A stretch of DNA of 64,000 nucleotides from Portunus trituberculatus (GCF_017591435.1 NC_059268.1:14839184-14903183); one strand, 5' to 3'; shown: positions 44,207 through 56,137, counted from the first letter of the stretch. Program-made: numbers and translations. The notes: generated by a model not told the origin, from the letters alone.

Positions 44207-44263
44207 TTTTTGTTTTTTAGATGATGGTGGTGGTGGAGGGGGTGGTGGCTGGGATTTCACCTT
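44207..44263 (-). CDS. Exon 18, poly-proline, probable GC donor
   Basis: 57 bp, phase 0, 19 residues: KVKSQ, eight prolines, then SSKKQK. Acceptor acattccttgcag. No GT donor at this point keeps the frame, but GCAAGT directly after CAAAAA does, giving a GC-AG intron with otherwise perfect +3 to +6 consensus. Poly-proline of this length is a typical profilin or SH3 ligand. Confidence 0.7.
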
Positions 44264-45587
44264 CTGCAAGGAATGTGCACCAAACACTTCACTATAAGGG
44301 CATCAGGAATCACACTTGGGGGGGAGACAAAAAGGGGAGAAGGGCAGAACAAGAAAACCATGTCCCGCAAAGATATACCAGTATGTATGTCAGTCTTGTA
44401 TGAGACCTGGCATACTAAGCTACTAGGTATAGTGCCATTCTGTAATTGTACTCCATACATTTCAACATCCAATAGACACATACAAATCAATGTCAATCAC
44501 ATAATGGAAGGATCACATGTATTCTGGAAATGCAAGGTTCTCCCAGGATATGTCATACCTGTGATAGTGATGCATGAAGTGGTGTAAAAGTAGAGATGTA
44601 ATAATATTTTAGGTTATTTACTCAGAAGTGGAAATATCTATTATACTGTTAAGGAATGCATTGCAGTAGTCTGATAAAAATATTATTTGATATATAAAAA
44701 TTTTTTACAATGCTACAAATTGCATTCAAAAACTCATTTTTTTTGCTGAAGATGAAATTATGCATTTCATTAAACAGTAAAATATTACTGACGTGATGTA
44801 GTATTTGTGGGAAAATGCTGTTTCAAGGGAAGGTAAAAATAAGGTTTTAAGGCATTTACTGAAACAGTTCCTTTGACTGGTTTCAGTCAGTGTCAGGTTC
44901 TGAAAATGGCTAAATACATGGAAAAAGATTTAGAGACCAAAGTTCATAGACGTCATTCTCTGGCTAAGACCTGGGAGAAAAGAAAAAAATGCCTATTTTT
45001 CCAACTCTGTTACAGGATGAGATGTAATCACTGAAAAAAAAAATCAGATTAATTGGCACTGTTTTCTTCCTTATTTACAATCATATGTTTATTCATAATA
45101 CTCACGATATATCAAACCTTTATTATTGTTGTTATTTTCATTATTTGTGATATTTTTCTCAGTTATTATTATCATTGTCATTGAGGGAATGTTTGCCAAG
45201 ATACTGCTGTACTGATATAGCGAATACAGCCAGACCACCTCATGTGCCATCAACACATGGGCCACAATACACTGAGTTATGTTGATTAATCTGTCTAAGT
45301 AGTTTGATCAGTCTTGCACTAATCTATCTCTAGAAGAGCAAATTGCTGCTCTAAGTGCAAACTGCAAATCTAAATATCATACTTTCTTTATGAAGAGCTG
45401 TGTTTCTGCTGCAACATACCACACAGTGTCTATTATAAATTTTCTAGACTATTCAGGAAAAATATAGGATTTAGGGAGTATAAGTGGAGTGAACATATTA
45501 GTATCCTAAGCTATTTATTACTAAACTCTAATGAAAAAAAAAATTTCAAGATTTTTAAGAAATAACAAGTCTCTTTGATGACCTTAC

Positions 45588-45638
45588 CATGCTCTCAAAC
45601 ACATCTTTCTTGAAAACTGGTGAACCTGGACTCCATTC
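45588..45638 (-). CDS. Exon 17, EWSPGSPVFKKDVFESM
   Basis: 51 bp, phase 0. Acceptor aacattaacag, donor gtaaggtcatc. Trp plus SP sites; joins the Trp-module region to the poly-proline region. Confidence 0.75.
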
Positions 45639-45959
45639 CTGTTAATGTTAGAAACCAAAATAAGAATATGAAAGGCAAACACAGAAAAAAAACTTTACTG
45701 CTTAAGAAGCTCAATTACATTAATAAAGCAGATAAATTTAGGTGATTTATTAATAAAGCAGATGCAAGAGATATTAGCCAAGTTATTTGTAAGGAGTTTT
45801 GGATTTGAAATGTATTATTGCATTATACAAAAATGGCAAAATATGAATAGCCAGCATCATAATAACTAAATGACTCTCTGTTGCAGATGTAAAACACTGT
45901 TTCAGGAAGATCTGGGTATTACAGAATATAGAAAGTACAGCTGAGAGGATAAAGCTCAC

Positions 45960-46016
45960 CCTGGCATCCTGAGGTTGTTCCCACCATGGAACAGGACTTT
46001 CCAAAGCATTGTTAGA
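45960..46016 (-). CDS. Exon 16, PWWEQPQD cassette copy 3
   Basis: 57 bp, phase 0, SNNALESPVPWWEQPQDAR. Acceptor ttcccattcacag, donor gtgagctttatcc. Near identical to copy 1 in both exon and flanking intron. Confidence 0.85.
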
Positions 46017-46058
46017 CTGTGAATGGGAAGGTAAGCTGTTAGCAAAGCTGGAAATATT

Positions 46059-46214
<156 letters not shown>

Positions 46215-46407
46215 AGCTGTCAGGTTATGCTGAGCCTTTAAGTGTTGGATCAGCAACAATCCGTCCTCTCCCCTTAAATGTTTGGAAGTTAAAATATAGG
46301 ACTTCTTCTAGGCATGATTATGAGCTCTGTAGTTTGCCTTGCATTGCATTAACAGTATATCACTTCTGCAATATCAGAGTAGTATATAAAGAAATACAGT
46401 TGCTCAC

Positions 46408-46464
46408 CCCTGTGTCCTGAGGCTGTTCCCACCATGGGATGGGACTTTGGTGAGCATTATTAGA
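46408..46464 (-). CDS. Exon 15, PWWEQPQD cassette copy 2
   Basis: 57 bp, phase 0, SNNAHQSPIPWWEQPQDTG. Acceptor ttcctattcacag, donor gtgagcaactg. The most diverged copy (HQ for LE, TG at the end), with all Trp-motif residues kept. Confidence 0.85.
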
Positions 46465-46504
46465 CTGTGAATAGGAAGGTAAGCTGTTAGCAAAACTACT
46501 GCTA

Positions 46505-46671
<167 letters not shown>

Positions 46672-46829
46672 GCAAGCATGTTATACCAAGCATTTTGACA
46701 GAGTGGCATAAAGTCATAATGTTTGTAGTGCAGTATAGTAAAGAAGTGACATAAGTATTTTGTGTTGCAGGTATAATGTTATTCCTGTAAGATGTAAGCA
46801 TTATAGAAAGCTGAGAGGGTAAAGCTCAC

Positions 46830-46889
46830 CCCATCATCATCCTGAGGCTGTTCCCACCATGGAAGGGGACTTTCCAGGGCATTGTTAGA
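46830..46889 (-). CDS. Exon 14, PWWEQPQD cassette copy 1
   Basis: 60 bp, phase 0, SNNALESPLPWWEQPQDDDG. Acceptor ttcccattcacag, donor gtgagctttac. It has one extra Asp codon against the other two copies. Together with its flanking intron and a (CT)n tract it is part of a tandem duplication. Confidence 0.85.
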
Positions 46890-46940
46890 CTGTGAATGGG
46901 AAGGTAAGCTGTTAGCAAAACTATTGCTACTAACATCCCC

Positions 46941-47046
<106 letters not shown>

Positions 47047-47861
47047 AGGAAGCATATTATATCAAATATTTAATGAAAATTAAATCAAACTGCTTAGTTA
47101 GTTAGGTTACGACATCTTTTGAAATGGAATGATTCTTTATCAAACTTAATATTATACCAATTTTTTATCACATCTATTATTATGATTTGTGTTGCTGTGG
47201 TAATGTTTCAATATTATCCATCACAACAGCTTAGAATTAGCAAATATTAATGTAGTTTAATATGTATGAACTATATTATGTACTGCACAGTACTATACAT
47301 ACATTCAGAAATATTATAAGCTTAAATTTTTCACATCTACAGGGCTTAGAATTCACATAAAGGATGATGCTACCTGACACACTTAAGAGAGATGAATAGT
47401 TCAAAGCTCAAAAGAATCCAGCACAGTTAAGGAGAATTTGTCAGTGAAAGGAAGTAAAATTAAGGATGCTTGTCTTATCAGCATTTGTATTGGTATTAAA
47501 TCAAGGCCACTCTTTTGAAGCATATCACAAAGTATTAAATAGTACGTGGAATGGAGACGCAGGTAGATGGTGTTGAAATTTTAATGAGGATGTGTTTATG
47601 GGTGATATGAATTAATAAGTGAAAAATTTGCCAAGTTCCTGGAAAGAAGTCACACCAGGAATGTCATGTCTACCTATTTCTATATACATACTAATACTAA
47701 TGAAAACTAATGAAAAGAAGCAAGGGAATTATTGAAAAAGAAATTAACACTTACAGGTCTGGAATTAAGAGAAGTGTTCTTGAATGTAGGCTATGGTTAA
47801 GTGAGTTTACATTGTGCTTAAATGTATTAATGTGGTAAAAAATGATAGTCTAAGTTAGCAC

Positions 47862-47912
47862 CTGAGTGATCATGTCATCTGTAGACTGGTCCCAAATCAA
47901 CTCTGGTTCATC
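47862..47912 (-). CDS. Exon 13, DEPELIWDQSTDDMITQ
   Basis: 51 bp, phase 0, 17 residues. Acceptor cttctttcag, donor gtgctaac (weaker than its neighbours, as expected for an optional exon). Single Trp followed by acidic residues. Confidence 0.7.
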
Positions 47913-48071
47913 CTGAAAGAAGGTGAAGCTTAAAACTTTTTTTTTTTCTGGAATGCTTCAGGATAGCACTTCCCAAAACCTTGTGTCATTTTAGTTTGAT
48001 ACTAGACCATCAGAAATAACAACATGTCGAAGCAAATGTATATCATCTTAGTAATACACAGGAATCAATAC

Positions 48072-48113
48072 CTCTTCAGCTGATGGCTCCTCCCACCATG
48101 GAACTTCCTCAAA
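48072..48113 (-). CDS. Exon 12, FEEVPWWEEPSAEE Trp-Trp module
   Basis: 42 bp, phase 0. Acceptor gtttttacag, donor gtattgattcc. The VPWWEEP core is the same motif as the three duplicated cassettes but the flanks differ, so it is an older relative. Confidence 0.75.
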
Positions 48114-48303
48114 CTGTAAAAACCAAGTTACATTAACCAGCCACTATAAAGATAAACTCCATGAAAAACCTGAGAAGTGAAGAGTTTAGAGATTAGACTA
48201 CAATTCAAGAAGTATGAAAGTCAACTCACCTGAAACTAAAAAGTCACATTTATGGATGTTACAAAACTTAAATTTCAGGACCAAAGATTAATAATATGTT
48301 TTG

Positions 48304-48503
<200 letters not shown>

Positions 48504-48530
48504 TCTGTACTTAGAGGGAGGTTAACTTAC

Positions 48531-48566
48531 AGCAGTGTTGGTCTGAGGAGTGGGCTGTGGTGGTTC
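48531..48566 (-). CDS. Exon 11, EPPQPTPQTNTA
   Basis: 36 bp, phase 0. Acceptor acttttccag, donor gtaagttaacc. A 190-bp (CT)n tract begins 31 bp beyond its donor. Confidence 0.65.
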
Positions 48567-49745
48567 CTGGAAAAGTAAATACAAGTGGTAAGAATGATAT
48601 CAAATAAGAGCAATTATGTAAACTTATAAAGACATCATATCTAGTGTAAAATTGGCATTGGAAGAGATATAACAGATAATAGTAATAAATATGTATTATG
48701 TATTATTCTTTTATACCGCAGAGTTTGTAATGGTAAACCAGATGAGCATATTAGGGAATATTAGGTATCTATGGTCAGAGTTTTATACCAACTCTACATG
48801 GGCATCTTTGTGAGTAAGCTTGCTTTGTGCACTGATGGCTGAGGCATCTGACAGAGTACTACTGAAGAAAATCTTTCTCTCCTTCAGGAAAGCAGAAGAA
48901 AATGTCGGGTTACAAACTGCATATGCCATAAAAACCATATGGTTTGACTCAACAAAATAGAAAAAAAGAAAAAATAAGGAACAGATAAAATAATATCAGT
49001 ATTAGTAGTATGGTAACTGTTGAGACAGTAATATGTTGTGAATACGAAGAGCATAGTATGATTTGAGCCAATAGAAGCAGCCTCCATCCACATCTATAAA
49101 AGTATGCAAAGAGGTACTAGACTGTGCATCTAGAAAGCTTTTTGATTGCAGGTCTCGATGGTCAGAAGAAAATGGCGCATTTAATTTAAGTATGAACAGT
49201 CAGACGAGAGCTATCAGTGAGCCCTACACATTAATTAGTGTGATTTGTAATAACAACCGTTGAAAACAGGGATACTAACTTCTACTGAAATTTGAATAGC
49301 CAGCATTATTCCAACTGATGTGGATATCTTAAACAAATCATCTGCATATGTAGTTTTGTTAAATTTTAAATCACTGAATTAAAATAGCATAGATCATTTA
49401 GAGCCAAAAACCAGTCAGGATTACAGTTTGATGTATGTATTAGTTAAGACACATAGTTCTTTCTTCAAGTTTAGTGGTTACTGGTATTGTCATACGGGCA
49501 AAAAATGTATGCATGTACTTATGAAAAATTGAGTTAATATCAGTTTATCATTCATGTGTATTAATTTTAAGGTGCCTCAACTGTTTCTGCAAAGAAAAAT
49601 AGCAGTTTCATAAAAATAGTTTTGGCACCAGAAAATAATGTTTGAGCAATAGAATGAATTATTAGAGCATATTAAACAATAGACTACTAAAGCTTTTATA
49701 CAGGCTTCTGCGAATTTTGTTAAACAATTCTAATCCTTCACTCAC

Positions 49746-49898
49746 AGTCTTCTTAGCCTTATTATCTATTTTTGGTTGTTTCTCCTCCTCCTCCTCCTCC
49801 TCCTCCTCCTCCTCTGATTCTTCTTCTGATGTTTCCTCGTCTTCATCTGTTTCCTCTTCTGAGTCGTCTGACTCTGATTCTGTATCAGATTCCTCACT
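49746..49898 (-). CDS. Exon 10, Glu/Ser/Asp-rich module
   Basis: 153 bp, phase 0, 51 residues. Acceptor gattcttcag, donor gtgagtgaag. It starts SEESDTESESDDSEEETDED, passes through eleven consecutive glutamates encoded mostly by a (GAG)n run, and ends KQPKIDNKAKKT. The codon repeat makes the length likely to vary between individuals. Confidence 0.8.
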
Positions 49899-51256
49899 CT
49901 GAAGAATCATATTTGAAGAAGTGAATATCGATAATAAGTAGCAACACTTGCATATTACTTGCAATATAAAGGATTTCTCAATTTTGTAAGCAGCACATTA
50001 ATCATATATTAATCAATTTCAAATATTATTACTTTTTTCTTAAACAGTAATGTGTTTTTAGTCATCTAGAATGTTAATATTTTCATTCTGCCGGGTTCAG
50101 GGAATTATGGTTGTGGGCACATTCTTCACTTACTCAGAATCAGAGACAGCAAACATAACTTGAAATCTTTCATACCTATTCTCTTCTAAATGTAATGGTC
50201 TTAGATACTAATACATCAACAAAATTGTCTTGAAACAATTCATTCACTTTACATGAAGAACTGTGCATGAACTATTGCTATGAAGTCACTAATTTATGAA
50301 CAAGCAACATATGTACAAGGAATGCATTTCATATTGTCTTGAGATTGTATTTCCTTTAATAGTAATGTTGGTGTTACTGACAAACTGTTTTCATATAGTG
50401 ATAATGATAATGATGCTATTCCTGCTTTGGAAGAGCACCTCAGAAGGAAGGAAATTATGAATGACCACAGAAGGAATCAAGCCAAAAAACATTTCTTTCA
50501 TGACCTTCCACTGAAGTGAAGTAAGTCAATGATGATAATAATGATGATGATGATATGAATTATGAGGATGAAATTCAAACAAATTGTAGAGTATGAATTT
50601 AAAGTATTATATCTGTGATGTTAAATAGTTGATCTATTACATTCATTTATTTGTCATTTATAAATCTAACCATTTATCTGAAAGGAAAGCATATATTGTA
50701 GTAGAGAATATACATAGAGGAAACCGATATGTGATAGATTTTTCTTGAAACTTTATCAGATCTGATGTATGGTACTGCTGTTTCTTCAAACCATTCAGTG
50801 CATAGAGATGAAAGCAAAGTTTGATATCTTAACATAAGCAGTAAATACATATTCCCTGGAAGAAGAGAAAAAAATCATATTTGAAGCTCACACAATTCAG
50901 TGACTTTTGTAGTCACTCCAGGAAACTGCAACTTGTCAAGATTCATAAACACTATTATGCTGGAAATAATGCATGTTACAACTACACATAAACTTCTTCA
51001 ATGTAAGACTAGTAATTTATTAAAGGGAGTAACATGATGTAAGAAGTTTCTATTCTGTCAGCCTTGGCACTTGTCATTACAGTGTCATAGCTGTTCATTA
51101 TTTGAAATGCATTTTTTTTGTTTTGTTTGTATTTAAAAAATCTTTACATAATGTGAAAATCTACATAGGAGTAGACTATCTGTTTCATGTGTAAATATTA
51201 TTTCTTAAATCATCTAATGGACACATCAAACAGTGACTGTAAAGATAAATACTTAC
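49899..51256. other. AT-rich intron
   Basis: Unique sequence with a short (TGA/ATGATG) run near 50,530; no mobile element recognised. The introns at 44,264-45,587, 47,046-47,861, 48,567-49,745 and 54,567-55,746 look the same. Confidence 0.6.
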
Positions 51257-51316
51257 TTCTTCTTCTTCTTCTAAGAGGTCATCCTCATCATCTGAGAACT
51301 CTACTACACTATTTAC
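51257..51316 (-). CDS. Exon 9, acidic module
   Basis: 60 bp, phase 0, 20 residues beginning VNSVVEFSDDEDD and ending in five glutamates. Acceptor ttttttgcag, donor gtaagtattt. SDDEDD is a casein-kinase-2 type site. First exon unique to the long isoform. Confidence 0.75.
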
Positions 51317-51428
51317 CTGCAAAAAAAAAAAACAAGAAAAAGGATTAGTAAGTTTGCATATTTTTTAGAAATTTCCTGGTGTATCTGAGACACAATTTCT
51401 TCATGACTCTTTAGTCCTCTTGAGACTA

Positions 51429-51848
51429 CAGGGTGAGAATCCTTTATCTAGAAACCTTCAAAGACTACAAGTTACTGAGTGCTGACACTTTTCATACCTA
51501 GAAATCTACAACAATAAGAGGTATGTATGGTAATTTTTCATATTATTATTATTATTCATTATTATTTTTTTTAAGGATTGGCACCAGTTCTTAAACAGAG
51601 TCAAAAGTAGTTGTCAAAAATTAAGGAATAAATGTTGTGAAACCTCCATCTTAAGTTGATATTTTGCCTCTCCTGACTGATGCATTTCAGTCCTCAGAGA
51701 CATTTCCTTCTTCCTACATCGTTCTCCTATCAACCATTCTTACTGAGCATATTTCTTATAACTACACTGCAGTCTGAAGTCAAAAAGAAAATCTAGAATC
51801 TTGGATACTTCTGGTCTTAATCATTCCAAATAAGGGATTCTCAAACTG
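51429..51848. mobile_element. Tigger/pogo-like non-autonomous DNA transposon
   Basis: 420 bp with terminal inverted repeats: left CAGGGTGAGAATCCTTTATC, right (reverse complement) CAGTTTGAGAATCCCTTATT. Both ends are flanked by TA (51,427-51,428 and 51,849-51,850), the Tc1/mariner/pogo target duplication. The right end continues AAGACCAGAAGTATCCAAGA, like the ends of Tigger elements known from vertebrates. No transposase frame. Intronic. Confidence 0.75.
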
Positions 51849-52365
51849 TACATGCTTTATGGATTATGTTTTGAATATGAATTGATAGTGCATGCCCATG
51901 TTGCAAAGCTATCAATCATATTCTTTCAAATTACACATTGATTATCCTAAAGCAATATTTTACAGCAGAATGAGCTGGAACAAATATTTTTAAGTAAATT
52001 CAATTAATAATGTGGTTTGGTTTGTACAAGCATAGCCAAGGAAATGTGTTGTGTTATTGATGTGTGGCAGCATTACATTTGACACAACAAAGCATAGCAG
52101 AATTGTACAAATAATCCATGCATAAGAAGTTCAATAGTCAGAAAAGTGAATGATATAGTATAGTGGAAAACATACCTTGCAAGATAAGATTTCCCCTTAT
52201 ATTCACAATATTACAATTATAAAAGTATGTTATCTTCAAACAACTTTATAAATTATTTGATGCATGTGTCTATTTACTTATTTTTCTGGTGTAAGTTAAT
52301 AATTAGTTTGTAGCATTGGGCAGTTTGATCTCATACAGTTTGCTGTTGTATGCAGTGCCTTTTCT

Positions 52366-52371
52366 TTTATT
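52366..52371 (-). promoter_or_regulatory. Polyadenylation signal of the short isoform
   Basis: AATAAA on the minus strand about 135 bp after the stop at 52,506. It supports a true 3' end here rather than an internal exon. Confidence 0.55.
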
Positions 52372-52505
52372 CCAGTTGAAGTGGTTAATGTGGTGTACAT
52401 GTTTGCCAAGAGTTATGAATGTCTATAAGGTTTTAAAAAGGTGTAATTGAGGTGTATTATTGGTCACATGAGCAAGCCACTGGTCAGGTTCACACACTAG
52501 TTGAG

Positions 52506-54566
52506 TTATGAAGCAGCATTAGGGGCAGAGAACCTTCTGTTGGTACATACACGGTGAACAGCACGTGGTTTTGTTTCAACCTTCCGTAATTTGACTTCTT
52601 CGAGAAATTGTTTGCTCTCTGGTTTAGATTTTTCAGGGACACTTGTTTTAGCCTTCTTTAATTTGACATCTTGGAAAAATAGACCTTGTTTTACTTTAGG
52701 TGGAGGGTCTATTTCACCTTTATCCTTTAGTTTTTGTGTATTTCTTTCCTTCTGATCTGTAGGATGCATCACTGGCTTATTTGAAGGATCCTTTTGAACT
52801 TGCAAGTCTTCTTTACTCTGGGTGTCTTTTTGACCTGGTGTTTGCTGTTTTCCAGGAGCTGTTTGGACATTTTGATTGGGTTTCTTCTTCTCTGTTTCAT
52901 TTTTTTCATCCTTACTTTCTGGTTTGTTTTCTATGATGGACTCCTTCCTATCTGTTTCATTTTCCATTTTACTGGGTTTTTGGGTCAAACTTCGCTTTCT
53001 ATCTCTCTGTTCATTTTCGTTTTGTATTTTTGACTCCCATCTGTTTTTGATATTAGACAACTTATTCTTGTCATTCATGAGAGCCAGATCTTCTTCACTT
53101 TCAGAGGGAACGGGTCCTTTAGGTGGTGGTGGGTTTGACGGCTTCCTGGATCTCAGCTGTACACCAAACCTACTTACTCTGTCCTGCAAGCATTCTGGCT
53201 CTTCATCATCACTCTCTTGCTTACTTGTCTTCCTCAGTAATTCCTCAGGCTCATGTTTACTGTTTCTCTTCAACTGGTCAGTGCTAATTTTTCTACACAG
53301 TTTGTCAGGTTCTTGATTGCTTGTCTTTCTGGGGACCTCTGATGTTTCCTGGCCACTAACTTTTCGTAAAACTACTTTCTCAGATTCAGGTTGGCTAGTC
53401 TTTCTTTGTACCGGTTCAGACTCTCTACTAATTTTCCTCAGCCTTCCTTCTGGTTCTGGCCGACTAGTTTTTCTTAGTAATCCTTCTGGTTCAGGTTTAC
53501 TTGTCTTTCTCACCACTTCTTCAGGCTCTGGTTTGCTAGTTTTCCTCACTACTCCTTCAGGTTCTGGTTTACTGGTCTTTCTCAACACCTCAGGCTCTGG
53601 TTTACTGTTTTTTCTCAGCACTTCTTCTGTCTCAGGTCGGCTTGTCTTTCTCAGCATTCGTTCAGGCTCTGGTTGACTTGCCTTCCTCACTCTTTCTTCA
53701 GGTTCAGGTTGACTGGTCTTCCTCAACATTTCAGGCTCAGGTTTGCTAGTCTTTCTCAGCACCTCTTCAGGCTCAGGGCGGCTTGTTTTTCTTATCATTC
53801 GTTCAGGCTCAGGTTGACTTGGCTTCCTCACTCTTTCTTCAGGCTCTGGTCGACTGTTCTTCCTCAACACTTCTTCAGGTTCAGGTCTACTAAATTTTCT
53901 TAAAAATGGCTTATTCTGATTGTTAACTTCTGTTTGTTTGTCTTTCTCAGCCTTTTCATTCATTTCTGGTTTCTGTCTCATTTGTGCTTCCTGTCTGTCT
54001 CTTTCTTCTTGTAATCTTCTTAGTTCTTCTCTCTCTTTCTCGTGTCTTTTGCGTATATCATCTATTGAACTTGTGCTTTCCTGTTCTTTTTCCTGTTCCT
54101 TCCGTCGTTGTTCCTCTCTCTTTTCTCTTTCAGTTTGTTCTCTTCTCCTAAGTTCATCTCTTTTATTTCTCAGTTCTTCCCTTTTTTCTCTTTCCTGCCT
54201 GAAACGCTCTTCATCTCGGCTGTTTTCTCTCTGAAATATATTTTTTCTGTCTGTCAAATCATCCCTGGGTTTCACAGAATTTGTTTCATCCCTGCTCCGC
54301 CATCTTTTAATAGGTGGACGTGCATCGTTGGCTTCCTGCATGTTCTTTGTATTGTTATCTGTAGAATTTCTGTCATTCTGAAGATCATTGTCTACTTTCC
54401 GTGTTCTTATCCTCTGTGGCTGCCTTGCTTCCCTGTTCTCTTCCTGGTCTGTCTGACCTTGTCTGATCCTAGTTACACGTTCATTCTGTGGGGCAAGTGG
54501 AGGTTCAGTGCTCCTTTTCCTGAGCACTGTGGCTGACATTTTTGCTGGAGGATTTGTGTTTGCTTG
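52506..54566 (-). CDS. Alternative terminal exon: charged helix, RKxS-PEPEE repeats, LKKTET-like motifs
   Basis: Opens at acceptor tcccttaccag and reads 686 codons to a TGA-type end after NRRFSAPNAAS. Parts in order: basic N-terminal stretch with MSATVLRKRS; a highly charged Arg/Glu helix (about residues 130-215, REEQRRKEQEKE style, caldesmon- or trichohyalin-like single helix or coiled coil); about 20 repeats of roughly 12 residues, consensus RKTSxPEPEEVL; a Lys/Glu/Gln-rich linker; then two motifs, FFQDVKLKKAKT and FLEEVKLRKVETKP, resembling the LKKTET core of beta-thymosin/WH2 peptides. RKxS matches the basophilic (PKA/AGC) kinase site, so multisite phosphorylation is likely by inference. 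The stop ends the protein, so this exon is exclusive of all downstream exons. It could also be a separate gene with its own promoter (an internal ATG lies at residue 10), but the in-frame acceptor favours an isoform. Confidence 0.8.
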   Translation of the reverse strand, partial: QANTNPPAKMSATVLRKRSTEPPLAPQNERVTRIRQGQTDQEENREARQPQRIRTRKVDNDLQNDRNSTDNNTKNMQEANDARPPIKRWRSRDETNSVKPRDDLTDRKNIFQRENSRDEERFRQEREKREELRNKRDELRRREQTEREKREEQRRKEQEKEQESTSSIDDIRKRHEKEREELRRLQEERDRQEAQMRQKPEMNEKAEKDKQTEVNNQNKPFLRKFSRPEPEEVLRKNSRPEPEERVRKPSQPEPERMIRKTSRPEPEEVLRKTSKPEPEMLRKTSQPEPEERVRKASQPEPERMLRKTSRPETEEVLRKNSKPEPEVLRKTSKPEPEGVVRKTSKPEPEEVVRKTSKPEPEGLLRKTSRPEPEGRLRKISRESEPVQRKTSQPESEKVVLRKVSGQETSEVPRKTSNQEPDKLCRKISTDQLKRNSKHEPEELLRKTSKQESDDEEPECLQDRVSRFGVQLRSRKPSNPPPPKGPVPSESEEDLALMNDKNKLSNIKNRWESKIQNENEQRDRKRSLTQKPSKMENETDRKESIIENKPESKDEKNETEKKKPNQNVQTAPGKQQTPGQKDTQSKEDLQVQKDPSNKPVMHPTDQKERNTQKLKDKGEIDPPPKVKQGLFFQDVKLKKAKTSVPEKSKPESKQFLEEVKLRKVETKPRAVHRVCTNRRFSAPNAAS

Positions 54567-55746
54567 CTGGTAAGGGAGGGAAGGGCAGGACAGGAGAAAA
54601 AGGATGATAACAAAGATATAACAAAGATATCTTTTCACATGCAATTTCATTTTCCATCCAAAACATTCTAGTTTAGAATATACTACTCATTAAGTGTGTA
54701 GAAAATACTAAAGTTTATAAACCTGTAAAGTATTTCACACTAACATGATCCAGTATGAGAAAATTCACAATGTCATATGAAAATTTAAGTTCTCTATATA
54801 TCATACTTTGAGATACAAGCGCACGTATAACTTGATACTTCAGTTCTGAAGTATATATTTATTTTTACATTAAAATGTCCATGAAGTGAACACAATAGAT
54901 GATAGGAAAGATTTAAAAGTTAGAAATGTTTTTGTTGCTAGAAAGCATACACACATACAGAAAAAAATTAACATAATATAGTGTTATTAGACAGCAAGCA
55001 ATTAAGATAAAAATATTGAAATATTACATTTTTGAAGCATGTTTTGAAAGCAAAAGAAATGTAAGCTGATTTACATAAATGAAAAATGCAGTAAGCATAC
55101 AAAGCACTTACGATGAATGTTACATAACTTGAATAAATTGATGATTTTATTTTTACAAATGTAACAAAATTATTCTATTGCTGCTCAGAATCTGAAGTAT
55201 ATTTTTACTTTTTTGTAGGGCATGTCTCCCGTGAAAGGGCATGGCTGGGTGTGCAGTCTGTGGCTGCAAGGTTGGAAGAATACTGCCTCCATAATCCATG
55301 TAGTCCATTGTAAAAGATGACATTATCTTTTAGTTCCATGATAAAACAAGACAAAATCTTGTCTTAGCCTTCTTAAAGGTAAATCTCATCCTGTATACAT
55401 ATAATTAGCTGTGCCAAAATTGAGGTGTGTGTGTTGTCTGCATATGAATACTATTTATTCAACACTTATGTTTTATGGTATAGATGGTTTTTCTGAGATT
55501 GTTAGCTTGTCTTCTGCCACTTACTTTGTACATTCAGTCTGAGTGAAAGCCATTTGTTTAGAGTGCTCATGTGTTTACATCTAATTGTTAGTTTTATGCA
55601 TTTATGCAACTGAAAAAGTCAGCCATGAAGATAACATGTTTTAAAGATTATGAACTGATATGGAAAATAGTTAGTGAAATAAATTAGGCTGCAAAGTACT
55701 TGCTATACATTTACTTATAATTAAATAAAAGCAATTGAAAACTCAC

Positions 55747-55791
55747 TTGCTGTTGTTTGCTGTCTGTTGCTGGCTGAACCGGAGTCCAGGT
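55747..55791 (-). CDS. Exon 7, TWTPVQPATDSKQQQ
   Basis: 45 bp, phase 0, 15 residues, with a strong donor gtgagtttt. It sits at the branch point: it can join in frame to the alternative terminal exon at 54,566, giving KQQQ/QANTNPP, or to the acidic exon at 51,316. Confidence 0.65.
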
Positions 55792-56132
55792 CTGTAATAT
55801 TAAACCAAGAAACTTTGAGCACTAGACCATCATTGATATAAATATCTGTAAATTATTTGGGTTTCTGATAACTGTAATGCAATAGAAAACAAATATGAGG
55901 AGCAATATGTGATTCAATATTGAAGCATGTGATGTGATTGTCAGTGTAAGTTGATGACAGTCTATATTCCTGAGACTGTCATTGTAAACTAAAATAACTG
56001 TTCTTGTAGCAAAATGATCTGCTTTGACTGATGTTAACCCTTAAAGCATCAGTATAAATCATAACTTGGATACAATATTGCCATTAGTCTATTGTTGTTT
56101 TGAGTCTAGTGTGCAAACTAAATCAACACTGC

Positions 56133-56137
<5 letters not shown>

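Noticed and set aside
50395..50518. Plus-strand frame containing AIPALEEHLRRKEIMNDHRR
   Set aside because: Looks protein-like but has no splice signals, no known family, and lies antisense in an intron; kept only as a curiosity.
52794..54536. Several plus-strand frames opposite the 2-kb exon
   Set aside because: Shadows of the Arg/Glu/Pro repeat coding on the minus strand.
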